From: Subdoligranulum variabile
Lineage (GTDB): Bacteria; Bacillota; Clostridia; Oscillospirales; Ruminococcaceae
Length of the DNA stretch: 64,000 nucleotides
NCBI GenBank assembly: GCA_003343905.1
Contig: QAKI01000043.1
Location: forward strand, 18,569-82,568
Reading direction: 5' to 3'
This document shows, piece by piece, positions 45,649 to 53,285 of this stretch. The notes under the pieces were generated by a model. That model worked only from the letters and a program-made list of their open reading frames with translations. It had not been told where the DNA came from and did no database searches. The stretch's first letter is position 1; each line of letters opens with the position of its first letter. The translations under genes and the position numbers were made by a program.

Positions 45649-46725
45649 ATGAAAAAGCTACTTGCAACCCTGATGGCTGCGGCGATGACCTTCAGTCTGG
45701 CAGCCTGTGGCTCTACCAGCAGTTCTGCTGCGCCGGAAAGCACGTCGTCGGAAGCTACGTCCAGCTCCGCCGCCACTTCGGAGGAAGCGGCGGACAGCAC
45801 CGCCAGCGCCGAGCGCATTACCATGAACGTGGCATATATGCCCAACTATTCCAGCCTGGTTGAGGTCGTTGCGGCTGACAAGATGGGCTACTTTGACGAA
45901 GAAGGAATTGACGTCAACCTGGTCCAGTTCCAGGATGGCCCCACAATCATCGCCGCTATGGAAAATGGTTCCATTGATGTAGGCTATATCGGCTCCGGTG
46001 CCCATAAGCTGTGCATCAACGGCCAGGCCAAGATCTTCTGCTTCGCCCATGTGGGCAACGGTGACCGTGTTATGGCCCTGAAGAGCCACGGCATCGAGAC
46101 CGCCGCCGATCTGGCCGGCAAGACCATCGGCTATTCTGCCGGTACCTCCAGCGAGGCGATTCTGCAAAAGACTCTGGCTTCCGCCGATCTGACCCTGCAA
46201 GATGTGAACGCGATGGAGATGGATGCTTCCGGCATCGTCAGCGCCATGATCTCCGGCTCTCTGGACGCCTGCGCTCTGTGGAGCCCCAGCACCCTGGCCG
46301 TTCAGGAAGAACTGGGCGAGGATGTGATCGAACTGGCCGACAACCTGAGCTTTGCTGATAGCTCCGCTTCTGTTTCCAGCTGGATCTGCATGTCCGAATA
46401 TGCTGACCAGAACTACGACAACCTGCTCCGCTTCACCCGTGCTTTGTACAAGGCGAAGGACTACCGCGCCGATCCCGCCAACGCGGAACAGATCAGCCAG
46501 TGGATCGCTGAGGAATGCGGCCTGGATTACGACACCGTTTACGCGCAGCGCGGCGACGCTGAATGGCTGACCAGCCAGGAGATGATGGACCAGATCAACG
46601 ACGGCACCATTGAAGGCCTGTACAAGTCCCAGCAGGACGGCTTCATCGCCAGCGGCGAAGTGGAAGCGGAAGTTCCTGTCAGCGACTACGTCATGTTCGA
46701 CCTGATGAAAGAGGCCGCGGCGTAA
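45649..46725 (+). CDS. ABC transporter substrate-binding lipoprotein (NMT1/THI5-like)
   Basis: The 358-residue protein has a lipoprotein signal, MKKLLATLMAAAMTFSLAAC, cysteine at 20, a serine/alanine-rich linker, and an SsuA/THI5-like domain: VAYMPNYSSLVEVVAADKMGYF in two parts (about 62-83), IDVGYIGSGAHKLCI (about 108-122) and LAGKTIGYSAGTSSEA (about 154-169). The ligand could be an alkanesulfonate, a thiamine precursor or another small anion; the sequence does not decide. GGAGG precedes the ATG. No thiamine riboswitch is visible. Confidence 0.9.
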   Translation: MKKLLATLMAAAMTFSLAACGSTSSSAAPESTSSEATSSSAATSEEAADSTASAERITMNVAYMPNYSSLVEVVAADKMGYFDEEGIDVNLVQFQDGPTIIAAMENGSIDVGYIGSGAHKLCINGQAKIFCFAHVGNGDRVMALKSHGIETAADLAGKTIGYSAGTSSEAILQKTLASADLTLQDVNAMEMDASGIVSAMISGSLDACALWSPSTLAVQEELGEDVIELADNLSFADSSASVSSWICMSEYADQNYDNLLRFTRALYKAKDYRADPANAEQISQWIAEECGLDYDTVYAQRGDAEWLTSQEMMDQINDGTIEGLYKSQQDGFIASGEVEAEVPVSDYVMFDLMKEAAA

Positions 46726-46764
46726 AAATAGCTGCTTCGGCAGCACGATCATCTGAACCGTGAC

Positions 46765-46799
46765 AAAACGGGGCACAAAATCGTTTTGTGCCCCGTTTT
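46765..46799 (+). terminator. intrinsic terminator after the ABC operon
   Basis: A perfect 16-bp stem (AAAACGGGGCACAAAA and complement, loop TCG) ends in a T-run, 40 bp after the binding-protein stop. Confidence 0.95.
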
Positions 46800-46862
46800 G
46801 CCGCGCAGAGGAGGGAAAATTGGAATAATTTCATAAAAAACCTCCCCGAAGCCGGAATTTTA

Positions 46863-46871
46863 TGGTATAAT
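46863..46871 (+). promoter_or_regulatory. extended -10 promoter of the two-component operon
   Basis: TGGTATAAT is an extended -10 box 55 bp before the kinase start. No good -35 is seen at 17 bp, as expected for such promoters. Confidence 0.55.
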
Positions 46872-46925
46872 GCGATCGGTAACCAAATGGAAAACGGCCG
46901 CGGGACGGGAAAGGGGAGATCAGGA

Positions 46926-48452
46926 ATGCCGCTGTTTGTCGCCGCCTGCCTGCTGGCTGTTTCAGCAGCGCTGGCGGTGCTGGTGGAGGATCGCCGTAAA
47001 AAGAGATATCTGCTGCTCTGCGGATTGTCGGCCAGCTTGCTGGTTTACCTCTGGTTCATGCTGACTTACATCGCCAAGAAGGGCGGCATTGCGGAACCCC
47101 TCAGCACGGTGCTTTTTGTTACGCCGGGCATCCGGCGATGGCTGCAGTATTCCGTGCTGACGCTGCAGCAGCTTGGCTACGGCGTAGCCGTGGGGCGCTT
47201 CCTGTTCCCGTTCCTTTTCCTGCTGACGGCGCTGGAATATTCCAGCAGCCCGCGCGCCTTCTGGCTGCGGCGCCACAGCTGGATGTTGGCAATCCTGCCG
47301 GCGGTGGCGCTGGTGTTGTACTTTCCCCCGGTATTCCAGCGCTTTGCCGATCAGGAAGCCACCCAGCGCGTGGCAATCTGGGGGTCCCTGCTCTGGATCG
47401 TCGCCTATCTGCTGGCCGGCGGCTGGCTGCTGATATCGGAACCTTCCCGCACCCGCATCCGTTATATCCGCAATTCCGTGGCGGTGCGCTGCGTGTTGCT
47501 GTGCAGTATTGCGGCGCTGTACGCCATCTACTGCCCCCAGGACCCTGCGCAGATCTATCTGTTCTACCGGGAAGACTATATGTTCTCCCTGGGGATCTGG
47601 TACATGAACCCCTACCTCTCGCCGGTGACGTATCTTGTTATCGTGGCGATCAATCTGGTTTCGCTGCTGCTGGGGACGCTGTCCATGATCAGCATGGCGC
47701 GCATCGAGTGGAGCGAGACCCAGGACGATATCCGCCTGCAAAACAAATACGATACCGTCCGCATGGGCGGCGGCGTGTTCCTGCACGGCATCAAAAACCA
47801 ACTGCTGGCAAACCGGGTGCTCTGCCGCCGTCTGAGCGAGGAACTGGCGTCCCCGACGCCCGACCTGCAAAAGGCGCAGGCGCTGGCCCGCCAGATGACC
47901 GATACCAACGACGGCCTGCTGGAGCATGTGGGCGACCTGTACAACAGCCTGAAATCCAACGCTATCTCCATGCGGGAATGCCCGGTGGAAACGCTGGTGC
48001 AGGGGGCCGTGGGCGCATTGCAGAAAAAGTACCCGGCGGCCCGGGTGGAAGTCGAACTGCCGTCCGGTCTGGTGGTGCTGGCCGATGAGGCCCACATGCA
48101 GGCCGCGCTGGCCAACCTGCTGATCAACGGCTGGGAGGCCACCGTTGCGGCGGGGCGCGACGAACCGCTGCGGCTGTTCTGCTACGAGAAGCCCACCCAG
48201 ATCGGCATCTGCGTGCAGGACCGGGGCGCGGGCATCGGGAAGTACGAACTCAAAAAGATCTTTGAACCGTTCTATTCCAGCAAAAATTCCAATTCCAACT
48301 GGGGCATGGGACTGTACTATGTGCGCATGATCGTGAAAAAGCACATGGGGTCCCTGAAGGTGGACAGCGAGTACGGCAAAGGCTCGGCCTTTTACATCCT
48401 GCTGCCCAAGCTGCTGCCGGAACGGGGCAAAAGGGGGAAAACATCTGTATGA
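46926..48452 (+). CDS. sensor histidine kinase with multipass sensor region
   Basis: The 508-residue protein has about seven membrane spans in its first 260 residues, a histidine region FLHGIKNQLLANRVL (about 285-299), and a GHKL ATPase domain with N-box NLLINGWEATV (about 397-407), DRGAGIG (about 434-440) and NSNWGMGLYYVRMI (about 457-470). It should phosphorylate the response regulator whose ATG overlaps its stop. I use the ATG at 46926, with GGGGA about 8 bp upstream. The signal is unknown; the flanking importer and sugar genes are candidates. Confidence 0.9.
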   Translation: MPLFVAACLLAVSAALAVLVEDRRKKRYLLLCGLSASLLVYLWFMLTYIAKKGGIAEPLSTVLFVTPGIRRWLQYSVLTLQQLGYGVAVGRFLFPFLFLLTALEYSSSPRAFWLRRHSWMLAILPAVALVLYFPPVFQRFADQEATQRVAIWGSLLWIVAYLLAGGWLLISEPSRTRIRYIRNSVAVRCVLLCSIAALYAIYCPQDPAQIYLFYREDYMFSLGIWYMNPYLSPVTYLVIVAINLVSLLLGTLSMISMARIEWSETQDDIRLQNKYDTVRMGGGVFLHGIKNQLLANRVLCRRLSEELASPTPDLQKAQALARQMTDTNDGLLEHVGDLYNSLKSNAISMRECPVETLVQGAVGALQKKYPAARVEVELPSGLVVLADEAHMQAALANLLINGWEATVAAGRDEPLRLFCYEKPTQIGICVQDRGAGIGKYELKKIFEPFYSSKNSNSNWGMGLYYVRMIVKKHMGSLKVDSEYGKGSAFYILLPKLLPERGKRGKTSV

Positions 48453-49120
48453 ATATCCGCATCCTGGTGGCGGAGGACAACGACATCCTGCGGGAGGACC
48501 TCTGCCAGCAGCTCAACGCCCAGCCGGATTTTACCGTCGCGGGGGAAGCCGCCACCGGCGCCCGCGCGGTGGAACTGGCGCTGGCGGAGGAGTTCGATGT
48601 GATCCTGCTGGACATCGAGATGGAGACCATCCAGGCGGGCATCGACGCCGCGGCCTGCATCCACCCCCAAAAGCCCCAGGCCCAGATCATCTACCTGACC
48701 GCGCACGACAATGACGATATGATCCTGACCGCCATGGCCACCGGCGCGGTGGACTACTTTGTCAAAGGCAGCGACAACGAGCTGCTTTTCCGCCATATCC
48801 GCATGGCGTACGCCGGTACGCCGATTATGAGCGCCCATACCCAGGAGATCATGCTGCGGGAGTATTCCCGCCTGCGCCGCAACGAGACCAGCCTGCTGTA
48901 CTTTGTCAATACGCTGGCTTCCCTCACGCCCACCGAGCGGGAGCTGATCCGCTACCTGCTGCAGGGGCTGAATGCCCGCCAGATCAGCGAGATCCGGGTC
49001 GTTGGGCTGGACACAGTCAAAGGCCAGATCCACCGTATTCGGGAAAAGTTCGGCTGTACCCGAACGCGGGAGATCGTGACCCATATCCGGGACCTGGGGC
49101 TGGAACATCTGTTCCGGTGA
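48449..49120 (+). CDS. response regulator, NarL/LuxR type
   Basis: The 223-residue protein has a receiver domain (acidic pair in VAEDND, phospho-acceptor in FDVILLDIEME near residue 55, lysine in YFVKGSDN near 108) and a LuxR-type C-terminal HTH (LTPTERELIRYLLQG, then LDTVKGQIHRIREKFG, about 160-208). It should bind DNA when phosphorylated by the kinase encoded just upstream; ATGA joins the two genes. The nearest downstream operon starts 72 bp later without a clear terminator between. Confidence 0.92.
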   Translation: MNIRILVAEDNDILREDLCQQLNAQPDFTVAGEAATGARAVELALAEEFDVILLDIEMETIQAGIDAAACIHPQKPQAQIIYLTAHDNDDMILTAMATGAVDYFVKGSDNELLFRHIRMAYAGTPIMSAHTQEIMLREYSRLRRNETSLLYFVNTLASLTPTERELIRYLLQGLNARQISEIRVVGLDTVKGQIHRIREKFGCTRTREIVTHIRDLGLEHLFR

Positions 49121-49191
49121 TCCCCGGCCCCGCCGCATCCGCAGTTTACCGTTCCATATCCATTCAATTTCAGAAGGGAGTTGCATCAATC

Positions 49192-50013
49192 ATGGATAAA
49201 GCATACTATCACATCTCGGAAGAAGCACTGGGCGAGGGCGCCAAGACCCCGCTGGTCAAGATGAAAAGCTCGGAGGAAGTGTTCCGTGCGATGGCGGATA
49301 AAATGGCGGACTGCATCCTTGCCAACAACGCCGCCGGCCGGCACACGGCTTTCATCTGCCCGGTGGGCCCGGTGGGGCAGTACCCCTTCTTTGTGGAGCG
49401 GGTCAACAAGGAGCGCATCAGCCTGAAGAACGTCTGGTTCTTCAATATGGACGAGTATCTGGAAGACGATGACCGCTACATCGACATCAACAGCCCGCTG
49501 TCTTTCCGCGGTTTCATGAACCGTGTGGTCTATTCCCAGATCGACCCGGAACTGGTCATGCCGGAATCCCAGCGCGTGTTCCCGGACCCCGCCGCCCCCG
49601 CCCGCATCGACAAAATGATCGAGGACCTGGGCGGTGTGGATATCGCTTTCGGCGGCATCGGCATCACGGGGCACCTGGCCTTCAATGAACCCCAGCCGGA
49701 ACTGAGCTGCGAGGCGTTCGCCGCGCTGCCCACCCGTACGCTGGACATCCATCCCGAGACCCGCGCCACCAACTCGGTGGGCGACCTGGGCGGCGCGCTG
49801 GAGTGCATGCCCAAACGCTGCGTCACCATCGGCATGAAGCAGATCCTCGGCGCGCGGGAAGTCTGCCTGGGCGTGTTCCGTGACTGGCACCGCGCGGTGG
49901 TGCGCCGGGCCGCCTACGGCGACCAGACGGCGGAATTCCCCGCCACGCTGGCCCAGAACCATCCCCATGCCTGCATCTATGTCAACGACGTAGCGGCCAA
50001 GCAGCCGTACTAA
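49192..50013 (+). CDS. glucosamine-6-phosphate isomerase/deaminase-like protein (NagB superfamily)
   Basis: The 273-residue protein has NagB-type motifs: FFNMDEYLEDDDRYIDINSP (about 83-102) and GIGITGHLAFNEPQPE (about 154-169). In E. coli NagB the second motif reads GNDGHIAFNEP with catalytic Asp141, His143 and Glu148. Here the aspartate is replaced by threonine while histidine and glutamate stay. The usual GGTP phosphate loop is also altered to PVGPVGQYPF. So a different sugar phosphate or reaction is likely. AAGGGAG precedes the ATG. nagA follows 13 bp later. Confidence 0.8.
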   Translation: MDKAYYHISEEALGEGAKTPLVKMKSSEEVFRAMADKMADCILANNAAGRHTAFICPVGPVGQYPFFVERVNKERISLKNVWFFNMDEYLEDDDRYIDINSPLSFRGFMNRVVYSQIDPELVMPESQRVFPDPAAPARIDKMIEDLGGVDIAFGGIGITGHLAFNEPQPELSCEAFAALPTRTLDIHPETRATNSVGDLGGALECMPKRCVTIGMKQILGAREVCLGVFRDWHRAVVRRAAYGDQTAEFPATLAQNHPHACIYVNDVAAKQPY

Positions 50014-50026
50014 GGGGGTGGGCAGT

Positions 50027-51181
50027 ATGGCGGATGTTCTGTTTCGGAATGCCCGTGTCTACCGGGACCATGCCTTTGAAGCTGCGGACGTTCTGGTCTG
50101 CGGCGGCGTGATCGACGGCGTAGGCCCCCATCTGGCCGCCCCCGCGGGCTGCCCGGTGGTGGACCTGCACGGTATGGTGCTGGCCCCCGGCTTTATCGAC
50201 CTGCACACCCATGGCGGTGACGGCATCGACGTCAACGCCGCCACGGCAGAGGACCTGGCCCGCATCGGCGCGTTCTTTGCCCGCCACGGCACCACCGGCT
50301 GGCAGTGCAGTATCCTTACCGATACCGAGGAACAGACCCTCTGGTGCATCGACCAGGCCAAGCAGGCCATGGCCGCGCCGGTCAGCGGCGCGCGGCTGCT
50401 GGGCATCCATCTGGAAGGGCCGTTCCTCTCGGTGGAGTACAAGGGCGCCATGCCCGAAAGCCTGCTGCGCAAGGGCGACGCCGCGCTGTTCCGCCGCTAT
50501 CAGCAGGCGGCCGGCGGCGCGATCCATTACATTACCGTTTCGCCCGAGGTGGAAGGCGTCAATGAGATGATCGCCGACATCGCCGGGGAAGTCACCGTTG
50601 CCATTGGCCATTCCGGCGCGGACTATGACACCGCCTGCCAGGCCATCGCCAACGGCGCCAAGGTCTGCACCCATACCTTCAACGCGATGGGGCTGTTCCA
50701 CCAGCACCGTCCGGGCATGATGGGCGCCGTGCTGGAACATGACATCTACTGCGAAGCCATCTGCGACGGCCGCCACCTGCACCCCGGCAGCGTGCGTATG
50801 CTGCTGGCCTGCAAGGGCTGGGACAAGGTCGTTGCCATCACCGACAGCATCCAGGCGGCGGGCCTGCCGGACGGTCACTACAAGCTGGGCGTCAACGATG
50901 TGGTCGTGGTGGACGGCGACGCCAAACTGGCCAGCAACGGCGTGCGCGCGGGCAGTACCCTCTCGCAGGATACGGCGCTGCGCAACATCATGTCCTTCAC
51001 CGGCCATCCCGCCGAGGACGTGCTGCCGCTGCTGACTGAAAACCCGGCCCGGCTGATGGGCATTTTTGACCGTAAAGGCAGCATCGAAGCCGGCAAGGAC
51101 GCCGACCTGGTGGTGCTGGATGACGCCTGGCAGGTGCGCCGCACCGTCGTGGGCGGCGAAACGGTGTTCCAGGCCGAATAA
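50027..51181 (+). CDS. nagA: N-acetylglucosamine-6-phosphate deacetylase
   Basis: The 384-residue amidohydrolase has the metal and catalytic motifs of NagA: GFIDLHTHGGDG (about 57-68), LLGIHLEGPFLS (about 127-138), VAIGHSGADYD (about 194-204), CTHTFNAM (about 217-224) and AITDSIQAAGLPDG (about 273-286). It removes acetate from an N-acetyl-hexosamine 6-phosphate. The ATG at 50027 has GGGGG 8 bp upstream. Gene symbol is by family; with the altered NagB-like partner, the real substrate may be another N-acetyl-sugar phosphate. Confidence 0.9.
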   Translation: MADVLFRNARVYRDHAFEAADVLVCGGVIDGVGPHLAAPAGCPVVDLHGMVLAPGFIDLHTHGGDGIDVNAATAEDLARIGAFFARHGTTGWQCSILTDTEEQTLWCIDQAKQAMAAPVSGARLLGIHLEGPFLSVEYKGAMPESLLRKGDAALFRRYQQAAGGAIHYITVSPEVEGVNEMIADIAGEVTVAIGHSGADYDTACQAIANGAKVCTHTFNAMGLFHQHRPGMMGAVLEHDIYCEAICDGRHLHPGSVRMLLACKGWDKVVAITDSIQAAGLPDGHYKLGVNDVVVVDGDAKLASNGVRAGSTLSQDTALRNIMSFTGHPAEDVLPLLTENPARLMGIFDRKGSIEAGKDADLVVLDDAWQVRRTVVGGETVFQAE

Positions 51182-51187
51182 GTTCGG

Positions 51188-51216
51188 TTGACGGAACGGG
51201 AATTTCGTGATACACT
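51188..51216 (+). promoter_or_regulatory. internal promoter before the aldolase gene
   Basis: TTGACG (51188-51193) and TACACT (51211-51216) are separated by 17 bp, 7 bp after the nagA stop. The aldolase, TIM-like and LarA-like genes can thus be expressed apart from nagA. Confidence 0.8.
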
Positions 51217-51249
51217 CGTGTTTACAGAGAAATAGAAAGGGGATACTCT

Positions 51250-52404
51250 ATGCTGGTACCTATGCGCGCGATCCTGGAAGCGGCGGACAAACACCGCTAC
51301 GGCCAGGGAGCTTTCAACATGAACAGCGTCGGGCAGGTGGAGGCCGCCGTCCGCATCCATGAACTGCTGGACTCGCCGGCCATCCTGCAGGGGGCCGAAG
51401 CCTCCAACGCCTATCTGGGCGGCGCGGCCGACTTTATGAACGGCAGCATCGAGAACAAGCAGAAGGGCGCCAAAGTCCTGGGCGACGCCGTCAAACAGTA
51501 CGGCGGCAGCAGCCCCATCCCGGTGGCGCTGCACCTGGACCACGGCAAATCGCTGGAGAGCGTCAAAGCCTGCATCGCGGGCGGCTACACCAGCGTCATG
51601 ATCGACGGCAGCAGCCTGCCCTATGAGGACAACGTGGAACTGACCCGTGAAGTGGTCAAGTACGCCCACCCCTACGGCGTAACGGTCGAAGGCGAACTCG
51701 GCGTGCTGGCGGGCGTGGAGGATCATGTGTTCAGCGCCACTTCCACCTACACCAATCCGATGCAGGCCGTGGATTTCTTCAAAAAGACCGGCTGCGACGC
51801 GCTGGCCATCAGCTACGGCACCTGCCACGGTCCCAACAAGGGCAAGGATACCCGCATCCGGCGCGAGATCGCCATCGCCACCAAGGAGTGCATGCTGCAT
51901 GAGGGCATCCAGGGCTATCTGGTGAGCCACGGTTCTTCCACGGTGCCCCAGGAGTATGTGCAGTCCATCAACGCCCTGGGCGGCCAACTGGTGGACGCCT
52001 TCGGCATTGAGGTCGCCCAGTTGGTGGATGTTGCCCGCTGTGGCATCAACAAAATCAATGTGGACACCGACATCCGCATGGCCTGCACCCGGAACATCCT
52101 GCAGCTGTTCCACGATGAGCCTGCTTTGAAAGAAAGCCCGGCGCTGGCGCAGTTCTACCGTGACCTGACGGCCAACCCGAAGAACGTGGACCCGCGCAAC
52201 TACTGCAACAGCATCATGGATACCATCGTCAAGGGCGAGATCCCCAACGAGGAAGTGGGCAAGATCGTCCAGTGCATGAAGGACGGCGTGGTGGCGGCCA
52301 TCGCCCCGCTGCTGGTCCAGTTCGGCAGCTTCCGCAAGAGCCAGTATGTCGAGATGGTCACCTGCGAGCAGATGGCGGAACGCTACAAGAAAGAGGGCAT
52401 CTGA
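51250..52404 (+). CDS. class II ketose-bisphosphate aldolase
   Basis: The 384-residue enzyme has class II zinc motifs: ALHLDHGKSLESVKACI (about 97-113), VMIDGSSLPYEDN (about 118-130), VEGELGVLAGVEDHVF (about 144-159), SYGTCHGPNKGK (about 191-202) and YLVSHGSS (about 222-229). It is longer than the usual 285-310 residues, with extra sequence near the C-terminus. It should split fructose- or tagatose-1,6-bisphosphate, or a related ketose phosphate, into two three-carbon (or smaller) units. The TIM-like gene follows 2 bp later. Confidence 0.9.
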   Translation: MLVPMRAILEAADKHRYGQGAFNMNSVGQVEAAVRIHELLDSPAILQGAEASNAYLGGAADFMNGSIENKQKGAKVLGDAVKQYGGSSPIPVALHLDHGKSLESVKACIAGGYTSVMIDGSSLPYEDNVELTREVVKYAHPYGVTVEGELGVLAGVEDHVFSATSTYTNPMQAVDFFKKTGCDALAISYGTCHGPNKGKDTRIRREIAIATKECMLHEGIQGYLVSHGSSTVPQEYVQSINALGGQLVDAFGIEVAQLVDVARCGINKINVDTDIRMACTRNILQLFHDEPALKESPALAQFYRDLTANPKNVDPRNYCNSIMDTIVKGEIPNEEVGKIVQCMKDGVVAAIAPLLVQFGSFRKSQYVEMVTCEQMAERYKKEGI

Positions 52405-52406
52405 AT

Positions 52407-53252
52407 ATGAAACATATCTTCCTGAACCTCAAGCGGTTCGACGTGCCGGTGGAATACGGCGGCGTCAACCGTCTGGCGGCCCCGGCCGATTGGGGCCGCG
52501 CCATCGTGGAGGGCACCCAGGCCGGGCTGACCCGCTACGACTCGTCGGAAGTGGAATTCGTCATGTACCTGCCGGAAGCCCACATCCCGGCGGCCGTGGC
52601 GGCCAAAGCCCCCGGCAGCCCGGTGCAGATCGGCTGCCAGGGCGTCTACCGGGACGATACCGCCCCCGGCGGCAACTTCGGCGCTTTCACCACCAACCGT
52701 CCGGCGTCTGCCGCCAAGGCCCTGGGCTGCGAAAGCGTGCTCATCGGCCACTGTGAGGAGCGCAACGACAAAATGGGTATCCTGGCGGCCGCAGGCATCA
52801 CCGGGCAGGAAGCGTCCCGCATCGTCAGCGGCATTCTGAACCAGGAGATCAAGGCGGCGGTGGCACGCGGCCTGACCGTGCTGTACTGCATCGGGGAAAA
52901 GAGTGAAGAACAGGACGCCTGGCAGCAGGTGCTGGGGGACCAGCTCTCCATCGGGCTTAAAGATGTGGACAAGAGCAAGGTCACCATCGCCTACGAACCC
53001 ATCTGGTCCATCGGCCCCGGCAAGACCCCGGCCGACAAACCCTACATCACCAAGATCGCAAAGTTCGTCAAGGAGCAGACCGGCGGTATGGACGTAGTCT
53101 ACGGCGGCGGCCTCAAGACCGACAACGCGGCCATGCTGGCCTCCATCCCCGAGATCGACGGCGGCCTGATCGCCCTGACCCGCTTTGCGGGCGAGATCGG
53201 GTTCTACCCGGAGGAATACCTGGACATCATCCGCCTGTACATGGGCAAGTAA
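52407..53252 (+). CDS. triosephosphate-isomerase-family protein (divergent paralogue)
   Basis: The 281-residue protein keeps the TIM catalytic set: Lys in FLNLKRFD (about residue 9), His in IGHCEER (about 115) and Glu in AYEPIWSIGPG (about 196), plus the phosphate loop VYGGGLKTDN. But the standard NWKMN start is NLKRFD, and GAYTGE is changed to GAFTTNRP. Such changes are found in tetrulose-phosphate isomerases of the TIM family. It starts 2 bp after the aldolase stop. It may be a triose or tetrulose phosphate isomerase for this pathway rather than the glycolytic enzyme. Confidence 0.85.
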   Translation: MKHIFLNLKRFDVPVEYGGVNRLAAPADWGRAIVEGTQAGLTRYDSSEVEFVMYLPEAHIPAAVAAKAPGSPVQIGCQGVYRDDTAPGGNFGAFTTNRPASAAKALGCESVLIGHCEERNDKMGILAAAGITGQEASRIVSGILNQEIKAAVARGLTVLYCIGEKSEEQDAWQQVLGDQLSIGLKDVDKSKVTIAYEPIWSIGPGKTPADKPYITKIAKFVKEQTGGMDVVYGGGLKTDNAAMLASIPEIDGGLIALTRFAGEIGFYPEEYLDIIRLYMGK

Positions 53253-53285
53253 AGCAGCCGCAGGGCTGAGAAAAGGAGCCAACCA

